Positions 9,949 to 20,353 of a stretch of 64,000 bases of DNA are shown one piece after another. Position 1 is the first letter of the stretch; every line of letters starts with the position of its first letter. This DNA comes from Bryoerythrophyllum caledonicum. Taxonomy: Eukaryota; Streptophyta; Bryopsida; Pottiales; Pottiaceae. Both the position numbers and the translations under genes were made by a program. The notes beneath the pieces were generated by a model. It was given only the letters and a program-made list of their open reading frames with translations, did no database searches and was not told the DNA's origin. The stretch covers positions 21,586,462 through 21,650,461 of the forward strand of contig OZ020517.1 of NCBI GenBank assembly GCA_963971425.1, given 5' to 3'.

Positions 9949-12900
9949 TTAGCCACTTAGAAGTTTGTCATCCATTGACGGTATATCGAAACCATCCCAA
10001 TAATCAGCATAATATTCTTCAAGCTGCAATGCTTCATCTGGGACCATAGAATCATGTCTAGATTCTAAAAAGCTGTTGAATTCACTCATTTCTGCAAGCA
10101 ATTTTGAGTTGCTTTCCAGAACTCCCAAATTGTCTGTCTCAGCAGCATCATCGTCTAGCTTGACCTCTGGCAAATCCAGTGAATCGTTGTCTTCGGAACC
10201 GGACTTTGATGAGGCATGAAGATGTACTTGTGGTTTCACCACATTGCGTTTGGAACGCATCCTCGTGACCTTTTTCTGTGACGGTCCTTCCTCTGATGGT
10301 TTATCATTTCTGCACACCAATTAATAGTACATGGTTTTCATTTCTAACTTGCTTCTTTCAGAGGTAGATGAGCCAGATGAAGATGGATTTAATCAAGGTT
10401 TGTGGTGTAACTCACATGTCGCGGCTCCGCGCAAAGTTTGTCACGGCATTGACACCCCTGTGTTCGATTGCTGCCTCGTCGTATGCTTTAGCTGCTTCTT
10501 CCTGAGTGGCTGCCACAATTATGGGAAATGGTTAGAATTACAACACTTTGAAGGGGAAAAATACACTATGACTTAGAGGTGGAGGGAGATGGGCATCCAT
10601 TGAGACCATTGCCACAACAATCGGTGCAAGCATCAGCGAGCTATGGTGATTTCTGTGAAGTGGAATTGTAGACTTTTTGTGCTGAAATGTATCTAGGGCG
10701 TAGATGGCATTCTACATGATCTAGATTCTCACATGCCAAAACAGCTCATCGGCCTTGAAGGGTTAAAGGATGTGGCCTTACCAAAGGTCCCTAGGTAGAG
10801 GTATTTGTTGTTTTTCACGCGTCCAATGCGGGCTTCCCAACGTCCATTTTGATGATGCCTACAAAGTACCCATACGAATTATAATGAGTCAATCAATATA
10901 GGCCTTCTATGTTAATGTTTTTTTCAAAAACATTCATCATGATGCAAAGCAATGTATTCTACATAGAACGCAACATATGATGTAATAAAGGATTTCTTTG
11001 TGTAAGATAAACAATGATGATTTCAAGGATTGAAGGTACCCACTGTGCAACGCCTCTGAACTTGGATACCCCTCTTGAAAAACCACTACTTTTCCTGTAA
11101 CAAAAATCATCATGAAAAGTAGCATCAATGAAAAAAAAAACTCACATGTTGTATTATATATCTACAGAAATCTAAAATCTAAAATTATAGTTATATATTA
11201 TAATTCTTCCATGTGTATATTGAAAATATAAATGAAGGAAAGAAATGAAAATTGATGTAAGTTGAACTAATTTTTTGTCATATGCAATAGAATCAACAAA
11301 TGATCTTAAATCCAAAACTTTCTGAAATGGTAACTCAATAGAAATTTTTGGATTTAATATCATGTGTTATTTATGTATGGTCATATGTATCTTGGTCATG
11401 GTCCTAACCTTCTCAAGCTAGCAAGATATTCCTCCTTTGAAATTTTGCCCATTTCTTCTAGTTGGTGAGTGTAACTCTCCAACTGCAAAAAAAAAAAATC
11501 ATCAAAATACCACTATCAAGAAAATTTACATTGTTGATGTATGTCATCCTCTCATTATAATTTCACCATTCTTTTGGACATAGATTTCTTTTTTCTGACT
11601 CGACTACGGTGATTCATGAGGATTTCAGTAGCGTTAACCCAAGTTTACCTATGGGGTATAAATTTTTTTGCTTTTGCTGCAATTATCTTTCAACCCATAT
11701 GGTCAAAATTCGCAAAATTTTAACCACATCATCTAATTCAAGTTTAGAAGAAGCTCCTACTATTACATTCTCAAAAATTTCATCTTGGCAAATTTTAATC
11801 AACGGAGTAGAGATTCCTCTATAACGCCTTGGGCCCTTAGGGGTAAAATATTGATCCATTTCCAATATTACTGATTTCCCGGCTTCCAACCCTCACTTTA
11901 CTTTAGGCTATGTTCACAAGGAAACTACTGCAGTAAAAAAACTAACTTACTGCAGCAAAGCACGAAATGAAATCATTTACCTCATGAACACCAACAAAAT
12001 GGAAGACTATCAAATAAGTAGGGAAAAAGGGAATGTCAAGTTTTGTAACTTGTAAGGAAAACAAAAGCCATTACCTTGAAATTGATCGTTGCTTTAAGCC
12101 CCCAATGCTTAAGCGCTGCCAAATCATATGCTTGAGCTGCTGCAATCTCGTCATCGTAAGCACCAAGGTATACTGCCATAAATCACGTGAAATCAATAGT
12201 AAACAAAAGGTACTAATTTTTTTTTAAATAGTTTTTTTCTTTTGAAAGAAGATTCACTATTTAGTAGTACGGAAATTAAAAAATTTTAATTACTATTTCG
12301 TTGATCCTTCCTCAAATGCTAATTGAACTAAAGACATAACTATTTGATGAACAATCCTGTGTGCAACAAGTTACCTTGGCGACCCTTCTTTTTTCGTTTG
12401 ACACTGAGAGCAAATTTATCCCACAAATGAGCTTCATAGCGCCCAGTGCTCCGATGCCTGCAGAAAGTATTTATTTACCATTAAAAATACTAAATATTAG
12501 AGATTCTGAATAACTAGGCCACCAAGCTCATCCATATCTAATAGATACAAAGAGTAAACAAAGAGTAACATCATGATACCAAAGGCTAGCATCTCACAAC
12601 TCAATGTAAGAAAATAACATCACCAAAACCTCAAGTCTTGGAAGAAGTAAAACAAAATTCAAAAACTGTTATCAAGAGCGTGTAGTCAATACCAACCACT
12701 TCATCATTTTTCTACAGACATGAAATTCTTTGCCTGAAACATGAATCCTAGAAAAGCAAACACGAGGAGACTGGAATAATAATGAAATCAACAAAATATA
12801 AAACAGATCGGTGGTTGCAAGCTGAAGCCCAGAAGCAGAAAAAAAAAAAAAAAAGCCCTCGGAGTCTGGAAAAACAATGAAATCAACAAAATAGTAAACA

Positions 12901-13414
12901 GATCGGTGGTTGCAAGCTGAAGCCCAGAAGCAGAAAGCTGGTGGATGATCACCAAAAAGGTGTTTAAGTCTGCAACATGACAACCCAGGTTACGTTACAT
13001 GAGGAGACCACTCTCCGAGTGAGCTTCATCATGGTCTGGTGATACTCCTGCTTGTATTACTAGCGTCATGTTGCGATATCTGGACGCCAGCAGCGTCGAT
13101 ATGATCAAGGACAGCCTTGGACGCGTTCGATGCTGCTTTCTGGGCCTTCTGAGGGAGACATCGTTTTGCAAGTTGAAGAAGAGAGGAGGGAGTTACCTGG
13201 TGACACCTCGATACTTGGAGCTTTTTGCTGGAGCGATCCTAGAACTGTCTGCTGCAGCTGCAGCAGCAGCAGCGGCGGCGGCAGCAGTACTACTGCCCTC
13301 GGACGTGACGTGCTCGCGACGAGGGTGTCGCTTCGTGGGCGTGCGGCGTTGCACGCGCAGATTGCCAGGTGACGTCGCGCCCACATCGCCGGAAGAATCG
13401 TCTCTCATTTCCAC
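9949..13414 (-). CDS. AP2/ERF transcription factor with two AP2 domains, WRINKLED1-like
   Basis: Eight exons on the minus strand: 13197-13414, 12375-12457, 12075-12172, 11409-11482, 11044-11094, 10782-10858, 10416-10509 and 9949-10309, totalling 1056 nt (351 residues). Phases agree throughout. It is a nuclear DNA-binding regulator. R1 (about 68-133) reads [20 protein letters not shown] then [20 protein letters not shown], with the family insertion [13 protein letters not shown]. The linker [19 protein letters not shown] is typical of the WRI1/ADAP group. R2 (about 170-230) reads [20 protein letters not shown] and YLYLGTF. WRI1 proteins activate glycolysis and fatty-acid synthesis genes, but the target set here is inferred. 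A poly-Ala run (about 44-55) precedes R1, and the C-terminus is acidic. The nine-nucleotide VYL microexon of angiosperm WRI1 genes is fused to the next exon here. Intron 10510-10781 carries a MITE. Confidence 0.93.
10567..10762. mobile_element. MITE family D, truncated copy (in AP2 intron)
   Basis: It matches the copies at 58129-58744: AGAGGTGGAGGGAGATGGGC, ACAATCGGTGCAAGCATC, CATGATCTAGATTCTC and the end CGGCCTTGAAGGGTTAA. The right end abuts TTAA (10763-10766). The left third of the element, present at 58129, is missing. Confidence 0.75.
12781..12937. repeat. Direct duplication of about 60 bp in AP2 intron 1
   Basis: Two copies, 12781-12840 and 12876-12937 (period 95 bp), share AATGAAATCAACAAAATA and CAGATCGGTGGTTGCAAGCT almost perfectly. 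They are separated by a 15-A run and a short unique piece. The copies are nearly identical, so the duplication is recent. Confidence 0.9.
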
Positions 13415-13784
13415 GGCTAGACTGGAAAAATTCTATGAAACAATGAAACAAAAATTAGGATGTCAAGTTATTTGTTTATTGAAACAAGAGTGGATGTCGA
13501 GGTGGTTTGGTGCAAACATTTAAAAAGTGACTAGTCTTTGGTAGTTTAAGTGAAGTGACTAGTCTTAAAGTAGGTCTAAAATTAGACTTAACTTGTGCTG
13601 GTTTGCTTTTTGTTAGACATGACATAGAGTTGGTCTTAGGCTCTAGTTTGAAGTAGTGTTGGGATTTGTTTGTTAGCTAATGTGAATTTCATTTTCACTC
13701 TAACGCAAATAGACCCTTCGAGGGATTGGTTTCGGAGAGATAAATATGGCCTTTATATCAACCTTTTCTAGTTTGTTGTTTTTG
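13415..13784. promoter_or_regulatory. AP2 gene upstream region
   Basis: Sequence 5' of the AP2 start codon (minus strand). No TATA box could be assigned with confidence. Short CTAGTC-type repeats occur near 13530-13565. No gene was seen. Confidence 0.4.
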
Positions 13785-13922
13785 ATATCAAAGTTGAGCA
13801 AGTACTTCGAAGCTTGGTGAAGATGAGCTCTTTCTGGTTTCCAACAACTAGGCATTGCGCAAAGAACTGCTTGGTGGTGGAAGTATTCAACGAGCTTCCT
13901 CTAGGGTTTCTTGTCGAGGTTT
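13785..13922 (+). pseudogene. Fragment of SUFB last exon (degenerate copy)
   Basis: The segment aligns to SUFB exon 4 (36246-36464). Shared pieces include GCAAGTAC, GGTGAAGAT followed by AGCTCTTT, CAACAAC, AGGCAT, GAAGT, TTCAA, GAGCTTCCTCTAG and TGTCGAGGTT. The stretch corresponding to the residues around [10 protein letters not shown] is mostly deleted and the frame is broken. No other SUFB exon is nearby. It is a partial duplicate, 22 kb from the working gene and in the same orientation. Confidence 0.75.
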
Positions 13923-15863
13923 AGGGTGAAAATATAAAATGAAATTAAACATGATTAAATAATCTAATCCAAAATATATTTAAAATGAAATTAAGAAATC
14001 TACCTTCTATCTATATATATATCCCTCTTAATGAAAGATTAGTGTCCGTCCTTCCAGAGAAGCTTATATATCTATTTTGAAATTTTTACGCTTTAACTTT
14101 AATACTTTTACTTTATATATATATATAGGCAACCTAGGTAAATATATATCATACAAGTATATAAAAGTAAAGATTTTACACTTTTGCTTTTATACTTTTC
14201 TTTTGATACTGTTTTTACTTTGACACTATATATTTTGTCTACAATTGGACGGCCAAGCGCCAAAGCTTTTTGTTGTCAGAAGAACAATTCTAAAACTGTC
14301 TGTTGCTACAACAGTACACTAAATATTGCATTTAGTGTACCGACATGAAAAGTATACTTACCCTAGTACACGAATTGCAAAGAAGTTGACAAATACTATT
14401 AGCCGTCGATGGCACTCATGATACTTCCAATCAACTTACTTGTGCCAATGAAATAAAATGATCTAAAAAGATACCCCCAATCAACCCCTTACCGGCTGCC
14501 ATGCTTTAATTGAATAAAATTTTAAAAAACTAATAGACACCTCCAAAAGTCTTCTTTTTTCAAATGCTTTCAAAAATTATATTTTTTCCGAAAGGTAACT
14601 TTTCCCAAAAAAATAAAATTCAAAAGGTAACTTTTTCAACATGTTACTTAATAAGAAGGTTATTTTTTCAAAAGGTTACTTTTACGAAACATTTATTTTT
14701 CTAAATGGTACATTACCTAAATGTTACTTTTTCAATTTGTTAATTTTTCTAAATGTTACTTTTTCTAAATGTTACTTTTTAAAAATGTTACATTATTAAA
14801 AGAGTACTTTTTCAAAATGATATTTTTTGAAAGGTTACTTTCCCAAAGGTTATTTTTTCCAAAGCTTACTTTTTTCAAAATATTACTTTTTCAAATGCTT
14901 ACTTTTCAAAAGTTGACTTTTCCAAATGTTACTTTTTCAAAAAGTTAATTTTCCAAAGGTTACGTTTTCTAAATGTTATTTTTGCAAATGTGTTTTCTTT
15001 TTCAAAATTTTCCTTTTTCAGATGTTTCCTTTTCCAATTTTTCTATTTTTATAGTTTTCGATTTTCAAATCTTTCCTTTTTGAAATGATGTCTTTTACAA
15101 TTAGTCTTTTATATTTTTAAATCTAATTTCTCTCAAACCTCAATTTCTATTTTTCAATCTCTTTCTTGCAAATGTTTTGATTTTATTTTTGGATTGCAAA
15201 TTCACTTTCCTTCCATATCTATATTCTCTTTATCCAATATTTCTCTCCAAATTGTTATTTTCTCTCAATTGTTGGTGTTTCTAAATTGATCTATTTTCAA
15301 GGTTGTTTATTTTTCTATGTTGTTCTTTTCTCCAAGCTGTTGTTTTTTCCAAAAAAATCCTAAGAGTTTTTATTTTTTCTCTTCTTCACTTTTGATACTC
15401 CAAATGTACAAATAATTCTCTTCTACTTTTGATACACTAAATGACCTCAAGTAGAATTTTTTTAATTCCAATCTTTACTCGAATTATGAAATAATGTAGT
15501 AGTTGGCATTTAATATAGTATTTTGCCACTACACTTCACTAAAGATGGCTTTTAGTGTAGTGGACACTAAATACAAACCCATATACTAATTGTAAAGTTA
15601 ACAATTAGTGTAGTGACAAAACTATACACCAAATGTCAACTACTACACTAAATGTTAATTTTGGTAAATAGTGGAACATAAGGTTTTTTACTTGTGGACA
15701 TTTAGTGTATGAAACCTAGAAAATGATGATGTGTACATTTTGAGCATCAAAGTAAAGAAGATTTTGAGTGCATGTTAAAAACAAGAATTTGCAAGAGAAA
15801 TATTGGAAAAAATAGAACGTAGATATCTTTCATCATAGGATCCGTCCATACAATTCATTCATG
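13923..15863. repeat. AT-rich repeat field with CACTA-like motifs and TTACTTTTTC array
   Basis: No gene. From about 14580 to 15060 runs a degenerate array of AAATGTTACTTTTTC units. At about 14310-14400 and 15470-15720 there are several inverted and direct copies of CACTACACTAAA / TTTAGTGTAGTG, including a hairpin at 15528-15565. Related motif clusters occur at 54700-54890 and 62490-62640. Clustered motifs of this kind at both ends resemble subterminal repeats of CACTA-type elements, but no transposase or 3-bp target duplication was established. Confidence 0.5.
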
Positions 15864-15872
15864 CTTACAGAG

Positions 15873-16151
15873 CGATTTGACAGGACGTCCGCCACGCTCA
15901 GACTTACTGGGTGGGGGAGGAGGTGGTGGGGCCAAAACCTGGCCCCTATTTTGTTTTTGAATGACGCCCTAAATTTAGCCAAAGGAGAACCTATAGACTA
16001 AATTGGGGCCGTAGGCTCCAAATTTGTAAAAAAAAAGCCAAAAAAAGCCTCTGACCCCCCCAAAATGGGAGGGCTAGAAAAATGAGCCCATGCAATTAAG
16101 ACGGGGCCCACCTCGGGTAAGTCCGAGCGTGGGGGATGTCCTGTCCGCGCC
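15873..16151 (-). mobile_element. MULE-like MITE family C, copy 1 (279 bp)
   Basis: The ends are inverted repeats containing GACAGGACRTCC and CCACGCTCRGACTTAC. A 9-bp target duplication CTTACAGAG flanks it exactly (15864-15872 and 16152-16160). The interior has GGGGCCAAAACCTGGCCCC and AAAACAAAATAGGGGCC, shared in reverse orientation with 61161-61437. 9-bp duplications are the Mutator-like signature. It has no coding capacity. Confidence 0.88.
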
Positions 16152-16160
16152 CTTACAGAG

Positions 16161-16945
16161 ACTAGCACATTCTTTGATGAATTTTATAAGATTTTATCAA
16201 TGATGGAAAGGGTTGTAAAAAGGATGCCCTTGCATTTCAACTCTAGTCTTTATTGATTCATTACCTCCTTTAAAGAGTCCCCTAAATGGACTTTTCAAGG
16301 TGGGGCATGTTTCTATGGTGTCAATTTACAACATTCCTCTTTGAAATCTTCACCAAAGATGAACATTACCAAAAAGTTTACAGGAGAACAATGTTTTTTT
16401 TAAATTTGACATTTAATGAAAAGTTATGGTGCTCAAGGTAGTTTTTAGGGAGGTTGGGTAGGGTGGATAGGATACTACATAGTTGAAGAGTTCTACTGCA
16501 AATTGAATAGCAGTACGCTAAAGCTGAATAGTGCAATTTTTAGACGGATTTCACTGAAAAAAGTTCTTGGTAACCCTCGTTGTTTTTGCTTTAAAACACG
16601 TAGAAATTAAGGATATTAGATTTTATTCCAAAAAAATTCTCCCTACATTAGAAACAAGGCATAAGATTTCTATCCACTGTTTAAATTTTGGATCAATGTT
16701 TTTTTATACTAAGTAAATGACTACTTTTTATACCCCTAGTCTTGAGAATTTAGGCGTTAAGTGGTCTCTTTGGTTAACCCGAACGTCAGTCTGGAACAGT
16801 ATATACAGGCACGTATTCACCTCTGTAGAACATAAAAAGTGTATTAACATACTCTATCACAAATGAATATACTCTATCACATACGAGTCTTTCACAAAGT
16901 ATTATACACTATCCTCATTTTTCTTTTCCTGGAACAAAAGAAATC
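16161..16945. other. Intergenic AT-rich sequence with partial MITE A copy
   Basis: No gene. At 16774-16800 there is TTAACCCGAACGTCAG, followed by GTATATACAGGCACGTATTC and ACATAAAAAGTGTATTA. These match the left half of the family-A copy at 18178, so a truncated element lies here, upstream of ERdj3B. Confidence 0.55.
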
Positions 16946-16949
16946 CTCA

Positions 16950-17150
16950 GTTTGATTGGTCACGTTTGGTGACTCGGCGTCTGACGTGGCTGCTGACTGG
17001 ACACTGCCACGTCGATCGAGCGTTGCTGACATGGCCACCCTCCATTGGCCAACCGGCTTCCGATTACGTAGACGCCTCGAGAGCGCAAATTCTCCATTCT
17101 CCATTCAAAAAGCTTCCAAACCCTAAAAGGCCTGTTTCTCCGCAGACACA
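16950..17150 (+). promoter_or_regulatory. ERdj3B promoter with UPR-type elements
   Basis: Within 340 bp of the start codon lie TGACGTGGC (16982-16990), matching the TGACGTGG/A core bound by bZIP60/bZIP28-class factors, and GCCACGTC (17006-17013), the same core inverted. ATTGGTCACG (16955-16964) is one base short of ERSE-II (ATTGG-N-CCACG). A CCATTGGCC CCAAT-type box sits near 17041-17051. ERdj3 genes are known unfolded-protein-response targets, so the motifs fit the gene. Confidence 0.6.
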
Positions 17151-17288
17151 TTTTCTTCGTAGTAGACGCTCGATCACTCTTTTGCTCCACAGATTATCTC
17201 ACTGGAATCACTCCGGCACCGGAATCGATCTCTTTCTAAGGACTGGGGAGTTTGTGATTCTCGGGGGGTGAGCGGGGAGCGCGTTCCG

Positions 17289-19046
17289 ATGCGGATCGCG
17301 GGGGGTTTTGTGGTGGTGGGGTTGTTGTTGTTCGCCTCCGCGGCGATCGAGGTGGCGGGAGCGGGGAAGAGCTACTATGACATTCTGCAGGTGTCGAAGC
17401 AGGCGACGGACGACCAGATAAAGCGCGCGTACCGCAAAATGGCGCTCAAGTTCCACCCGGACAAGAACCCCGGGAACGAGGAGGCCACGAAGAAGTTCGC
17501 GGAGATCAACAACGCGTACGAGGTGCTGTCGGACCGGGAGAAGCGCGGGATCTACGACCAGTACGGCGAGGAAGGGCTGAAGCAGCAGCAGCAGCAGGGA
17601 GGCGGCGGACGCGGGGGCGGGTTCGGGCAGGACATCTTCTCGCAGTTCTTCGGCGGAGGCTTCCGGTTCGGCGACGAGGAGGAGGAGGAGCGCACTCCGA
17701 AAGGAGACGACGTCACGGTGGAGATTTACGCTACTCTCAAGGACCTGTACGTCGGAAATTCGTATCAGGTGAGATGATTTATTACTTCCTCTGTTTTGCT
17801 CCCAAGGAATGGCCTGCATTGGAAGTTGTATTGGATCGAGTGATGAAAATTTGGATGAAACGCTGCCATTGAGGATGTTAGGATTAGCCTGTCGTGTTCG
17901 CATTTCAAGCATTGCAATGTAAAGATGATTATTTAGGGTTTGAGTCGCAGGACAGAACCGCTCTACAGTGAGAGCAGTGACATTGTTTGGGACGATGTTG
18001 GAGGCGTTATGCTTGTCCAGCGATGTCAGAATAATGATAATGTACACAGTCCAGATTCAGTGCTTGATTTTTTTATCATGGAAGGATTCGTTTGGTTGTT
18101 GATGTTTAGTCGGTGTTTAGGGTGTTGGATTTTTTTGCCCAAGAGTGATATTAGGAGCTGTTGGCTAATCGTCTCAACCCTTAAACGCCCGTCGGGAACC
18201 GTATATACATGCACTTATTTTACGCAGTGGAACACAAAAAATGTATTAAAGTTTAGCAAGCACCTTACACCTTTAGATGGAAGATTCTTCAACTAACATC
18301 TTTCATTTGGAGGTCATTTCAATCTCTGAACCTTATCATGTTGAAATATGACACCATACATGTGGAATATTGTGGCCACCAGTGGCACCTTCTGACGTTT
18401 AAGAGGTAGCGTGAATGTATGGTTGTGGAGTCTTACATGGCTTGGATGGCGTTGCCTGGTGCTGCAGGTATGGAGGGAGAAGAATGTGGTGAAGCCGGCC
18501 TCGGGGAAACGGAAATGCAACTGCAAGAACAAGATGGTGCACCGGCAGATAGGGCCGGGGATGTACCAGCAGTACACGGAGCAGGTGTGCCAGGAATGCC
18601 CGAACGTGAAGTTCGAGCGCGTGGGGCAGTCCCTGACGGTGGATATGGAGAAGGGAATGCGCGACGGGCAGGAGATCGTGTTCTACGAGGACGGGGAGCC
18701 CATCATCGACGGGGAGCCGGGGGATCTCAAGTTCATCGTCCGCACTCGCCCTCACAGCCGCTTCCGCAGGGAGGGCAATGACCTGCACACCACGGTGACG
18801 ATCACGCTCCTGGACGCACTCGTGGGCTTCCACAAGGATATCGACCACCTGGACGGCCACAAGGTGGCTGTGGGCAGCAACCTCGTGACCAAGCCCAAGG
18901 AAGTGAGGAAGTTCTCCGGCGAGGGCATGCCGCTGTTCGAGAGCAACAAGAAGGGCAGCCTGTTTGTCACTTTCGAGGTGGTGTTCCCGTCAAAACTGTC
19001 GGAGGAGCAGAAGAGTGCCATTGCCAAGGCGCTAGGAGCTCAGTAG
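17289..19046 (+). CDS. ERDJ3B: ER-lumenal DnaJ co-chaperone ERdj3B
   Basis: Two exons, 17289-17768 and 18468-19046, encode 352 residues. The ATG at 17289 gives a good signal peptide (residues 1-25, [12 protein letters not shown]). The J domain (28-93) has HPD at 56-58 (KFHPDKNPG), which stimulates BiP ATPase. A Gln run and Gly/Phe-rich region ([12 protein letters not shown]) follow. The C-terminal substrate-binding part has the ERdj3 cysteine set C177, C179, C201 and C204 in KRKCNCKN and VCQECPN, then [24 protein letters not shown] and GEGMPLF. No KDEL is present, as is usual; plant ERdj3B is retained by binding SDF2 and BiP. It serves ER folding, including immune-receptor maturation in angiosperms. 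The intron holds a MITE whose right end is about 60 bp from the acceptor. Confidence 0.95.
18178..18406. mobile_element. MITE family A, copy 2 (in ERdj3B intron)
   Basis: The left end CCCTTAAACG follows a decayed TTAA (TCAA, 18174-18177); the right end is TTCTGACGTTTAAGAGG. The interior matches 4551-4719 in reverse (AACCTTATCATGTTGAAATA, GACACCATACATGTGG). It is 229 bp, longer than copy 1, and non-coding. Confidence 0.72.
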
Positions 19047-19649
19047 GGGCCAATACTTATTTTTTGGGACCAAGTTGTGCCTATCTTCCGAAGGATGCCG
19101 TGGGTGGGAAAGAGCTGGTAGTGGTAATCGGACATTCCCCTCTGAGCATGAAATTCTTTTTAGTGTATATTGTTGCTGACTTAGCAGTAGTAGGTGCCCT
19201 TGTGAATCAAGTGGTCCTCTGGTGGCTTCTCGTATAACATTAGTATAACATGACAAGATTGGGGTGCGTTTCAGTTCCGTGTTCGCTTTGAGTATAAGGA
19301 TGGCTTTAGTGCGTGTTTTTGTTGAGTCACTTCATATTGCTTTGGGTTTCTCGCGTTAGAACACTAACCTCTTCTTGCTTGTCATTTTCTTTTAAGAGAA
19401 TATTACCCGGAGCATTGGTCTATGCACGCAAGATTCCTGCCAACGCTCAAGTTACCTGTTCAACCTGTGCCAGAGCCAGTCGAGGCAGTCAGTGGAACAT
19501 CATTGAATTTACCCGGGAGTACTCAGTGGAACATCATTGACATATCTGCACTATTATTGATATGCATACGTACAGTTATGTAACTGACAGGTCGAAGCCG
19601 AGTGCAATGATTGTAGGCTGAAAAGCCATCCAATTTGACATTCTACTTA
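19047..19649. other. ERdj3B 3' UTR and spacer to the pogo-like element
   Basis: No gene. A short direct repeat containing CAGTGGAACATCATTGA occurs twice (19489 and 19525 areas). Confidence 0.5.
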
Positions 19650-20262
19650 AGGTAGCGACACCCATAACCATCCCAGTAAGCAAATATGGTTGGTTACAAC
19701 CACCAAGGAAGCTTGAAAAAAATATCTACAGATTAGCAATTGGGAGTGAAAAATATTTGCTTTGAGAGATGAGGTTTTGTGACGAGCCTGAATTTGTAAG
19801 AATATTTCAAAGTACAAAATGAACATACTTATATGATTGTCCATAGGTGGAGCTAAAAATGACCACCACTGAAGTGTTTGTTGTCCTGTAGCGGCTTAAA
19901 ACCAAGAAAGATAGTTCCTATAAAAGTAAAATGGGGTATTGAAAAACGTCCCACCATGGTTCAAAATTCCAAGTTGTGGATAAGCAAAAACTACCAGTAG
20001 AGGAAGAAAATGCTGGCCCCTACAATCCCTTCACCAAGCACTAGTAACGAATAAACCAACAGTCAAGGCACCTAACACCGCCCTCCAAAGACAGAGAAGT
20101 GTGACTTTTCTCCCCTTGGCCAACACAGAAGTGACCAAAAAAGAGCTACAACTGTTCTATACGGGGATTAGTCAACTTTTCGACATCGGCGTATCCGGTC
20201 TCGGCAAAGTGTGAAATATAAAAACTATTGATCGGCGTATCTGGTCTCAACAGCCTGGCCTT

Positions 20263-20344
20263 GCAACGGCTCCCTGCGCCAGATCCGATCGCAACGGCTC
20301 CCTGCGTCAGATCTGATCGCAACGGCTCCCTGCGCCAGATCCGA
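20263..20344. repeat. 28-bp tandem repeat, three units, inside the pogo-like element
   Basis: Units start at 20263, 20291 and 20319, built on GCAACGGCTCCCTGCG followed by CAGATCCGATC. They lie between the transposase stop codon and the left terminal repeat. Confidence 0.9.
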
Positions 20345-20353
20345 AGTTTACGA

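Noticed and set aside
13068-13523. 151-residue plus-strand ORF with an alanine run
   Set aside because: Overlaps AP2 exon 1 on the other strand; the Ala run is the same CAG/GCA repeat read backwards.
17208-18047. 279-residue minus-strand ORF
   Set aside because: Antisense shadow of ERdj3B exon 1.
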